A stretch of 13,929 bases of DNA from an uncultured Armatimonadota bacterium (lineage in GTDB: Bacteria > Armatimonadota > Armatimonadia > Armatimonadales > Armatimonadaceae): contig CAIRTT010000085.1 in assembly GCA_903881535.1 (NCBI GenBank), forward strand, positions 1 through 13,929, written 5' to 3'. The translations under genes and the position numbers were made by a program. A model generated the notes under the pieces. That model saw only the letters and a program-made list of their open reading frames with translations. It was not told where the DNA came from and searched no databases. Position 1 is the stretch's first letter. Every line of letters starts with the position of its first letter. This document shows positions 12,369-13,929 of this stretch, one piece after another.

Positions 12369-13929
12369 TCAACCACACCCACAGCTGCCACATCCACCCG
12401 TTCCACAGCCACCATTTGCACTGGCACTCGCAAGCCGCAGCTCGATTGCCTTGCTGGTTGGCGATATCGACAAACCCCCAAGCGCTGTGCAGCGCAGCTC
12501 ACGCGGCATTTGGGCAGAAACACGCTTCGCGGTCTCGATGACTTCATCAAAGGGAATCACCTGATCGAACCCGGCGATGGACATATTGGCACAGGAGATT
12601 GCATTCGCCGCCGCCATCACGTTCTTGCCAAGACACGGAGCTTCAACGCGGTTGGCAATCGGATCACAAATGAGGCCAAGCATGCTTTGGAGGGCCATCG
12701 ATGCAGCAGCAAGTGCCTGCCCCGTTGTCCCGCCAGCAAGCGTTACGAGCGCCGCAGCAGCCATCGCCGCCGCCGAGCCACCCTCCGCCTGGCAGCCGCC
12801 CACCTCCGCCGCAAAGCTCCACGCCGTCGTTATGAAAACACCGATAAGGCCCGCGGCGAGGAATGCATCCGCAATGTCACACTCCGAAAGCCCACGCGCC
12901 TCCGCAACCGCAATCACAATTCCCGGAAGCGCCGCGCACGCACCAGCAGTCGGCATCGCCACAATCACACCCATGCTGGATTTCACTTCCATCAGGGCGG
13001 TGACATACGCGATCCCGGTGTTCAATGCGCCGGCATCGAGGAGCTTGCCAGCCGCAAGCGCGGTCTGAAAGCCACCGCTCTGGTACCCGAGCACACGGTC
13101 GGCATACTCGGTGCCTGCGAGGCCACTCTGTATCGAATCCTTGAGGACTGTGACAATATCGCCCATCTTGGCGCGCAGCTCCCCCTCAGTGAGCCCGCTC
13201 CGCGCGGCTTCGTAGCGAAGGGCGGCATCAAGGAGGGTGCCATCCGGGCCGAGGGTTTCCAGCAACCTAGCGGCGGTCGAAAACGGGATATTACTGGTGA
13301 CCGTCGTCTGGACTGGCAAAACGGGGAGAAGGTGGTGGATGCTCTTGATGCCCGTGACGCCGATGGCATCATCCGCCAGGGCTTGCTCCGATGTCACAGC
13401 AACAAGGACATTTTCAGAACCTGGTTCACCGTGGATGCTCACATTAATGACGCCGCCAAGCGCGGTCAGTTTTGAGATGTCCTGTGCTACATCAGCCGTG
13501 GCATGTACCAAAGTGACATACGTATCACCGAACAGGGAGACGGCGTGGCCATCGATTTTGATGACTTCAATCATCCCGCCGCCGGTGGAAATGGCCGTTA
13601 GCGAGTGGCTTTCCCGGCTATTGGTAAGCGTTAGATTGTAGGTATTCGGATGCTCATCCCCAAGGTCGGCGTACTTGATTTCGACAGCGACGTTCGCATC
13701 GGCTTGGATTATAGCCATGGAGGATGGAAGCCGCGCATCGGTTGCATCCCAGCCCATCAGACCACCGAAGAGGCCCATATCCGAGCCCTGGGATGCATGC
13801 GTCATCGGGAGCGAGCCGCCAGTGTCGTAGGAAATGTCGACCCGGTCGATTTGACCGCCCATGAGATCAAGTGCCAGCCGTCCGATGCGAAGGGCGGCGG
13901 CGCAGTGGCTGCTGCTCGGCCCGCGCATC
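12369..13929 (-). CDS. L-serine dehydratase, iron-sulfur type, fused beta-alpha (N-terminus off the window)
   Basis: This enzyme deaminates L-serine to pyruvate and ammonia using a [4Fe-4S] cluster instead of PLP. About 519 residues are visible. The first, MRGPSSSHCAAALRIG, is the conserved start of the SdaAB-type beta domain, so only a short N-terminal segment is missing. The beta domain (to about 115) is followed by an ACT-like segment (119 to about 185) and the alpha domain from about 200, with SSMGVIVAMPTAGACAALPG (317-336). Cys379, Cys421 and Cys432 have the same spacing (42 and 11) that I recall for the cluster ligands of the Legionella enzyme. The tail is unusual: after SKAIELRLASASA it ends NGGCGTGGCGSCGCG, with four cysteines. 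The usual GPSSSHT is GPSSSHC. GNAT follows 9 nt downstream. Confidence 0.93.
   Translation of the reverse strand, partial: MRGPSSSHCAAALRIGRLALDLMGGQIDRVDISYDTGGSLPMTHASQGSDMGLFGGLMGWDATDARLPSSMAIIQADANVAVEIKYADLGDEHPNTYNLTLTNSRESHSLTAISTGGGMIEVIKIDGHAVSLFGDTYVTLVHATADVAQDISKLTALGGVINVSIHGEPGSENVLVAVTSEQALADDAIGVTGIKSIHHLLPVLPVQTTVTSNIPFSTAARLLETLGPDGTLLDAALRYEAARSGLTEGELRAKMGDIVTVLKDSIQSGLAGTEYADRVLGYQSGGFQTALAAGKLLDAGALNTGIAYVTALMEVKSSMGVIVAMPTAGACAALPGIVIAVAEARGLSECDIADAFLAAGLIGVFITTAWSFAAEVGGCQAEGGSAAAMAAAALVTLAGGTTGQALAAASMALQSMLGLICDPIANRVEAPCLGKNVMAAANAISCANMSIAGFDQVIPFDEVIETAKRVSAQMPRELRCTALGGLSISPTSKAIELRLASASANGGCGTGGCGSCGCG

Noticed and set aside
12510..13475. 321-codon plus-strand open frame opposite serine dehydratase
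   Set aside because: Composition is dominated by Arg, His and Gly typical of antisense shadow frames; the opposite strand codes a clear conserved enzyme.

Overview
The window looks like chromosomal DNA of a free-living bacterium of moderate GC content. The phylum is not certain. The DUF3866 gene beside a Nudix gene is typical of Terrabacteria (Actinobacteria, Firmicutes, Armatimonadota). The secreted subtilase with tandem Ig-like modules and the 'HMPSH' TPR protein suggest an environmental lineage such as Armatimonadota. This placement is inference only.

Layout. Bases 1-762 hold the 3' part of atpD (F1 ATPase beta), closed by a strong hairpin at 774-814. No atpC follows. A compact plus-strand cluster fills 831-5583: a four-helix membrane protein, a DUF3866 protein, a very acidic unknown protein, a Nudix hydrolase, an ALDH7-type (antiquitin/AmaB-like) aldehyde dehydrogenase and a membrane protein with a PH-like domain. 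Gaps are +9, -4, +3, +24 and -1 nt, so the six genes are probably one operon. From 6115 to the right edge every gene lies on the minus strand: a secreted NTF2/DUF4440-like protein, a TPR-family protein, a large secreted S8 subtilase with Ig-like modules, a GNAT acetyltransferase, and an L-serine dehydratase whose N-terminus lies beyond the window. Serine dehydratase and GNAT are 9 nt apart and probably cotranscribed; the others stand alone, with intergenic gaps of about 320-430 bp.

Non-coding DNA. The 531-bp convergent gap (5584-6114) carries a 43-bp direct repeat in two copies 390 bp apart, a 10-bp inverted repeat and a GC-rich palindrome. A related palindrome at 6959-6980 has the same stem length, with two compensatory base-pair changes. 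These look like members of a dispersed repeat family.

Most interesting signal. The subtilase gene appears to start at a TTG (11464) behind the sequence GGAGACTAAA. Two hairpins just after its stop codon, one of them a textbook intrinsic terminator, both present the loop TTTAGTCTC. That loop is the exact complement of the Shine-Dalgarno segment of the same mRNA. The gene is thus bracketed by four copies of one 9-mer, inverted between its two ends. This could be a 5'-3' riboregulatory pairing or a pair of short recombination sites; neither is shown by the sequence alone.
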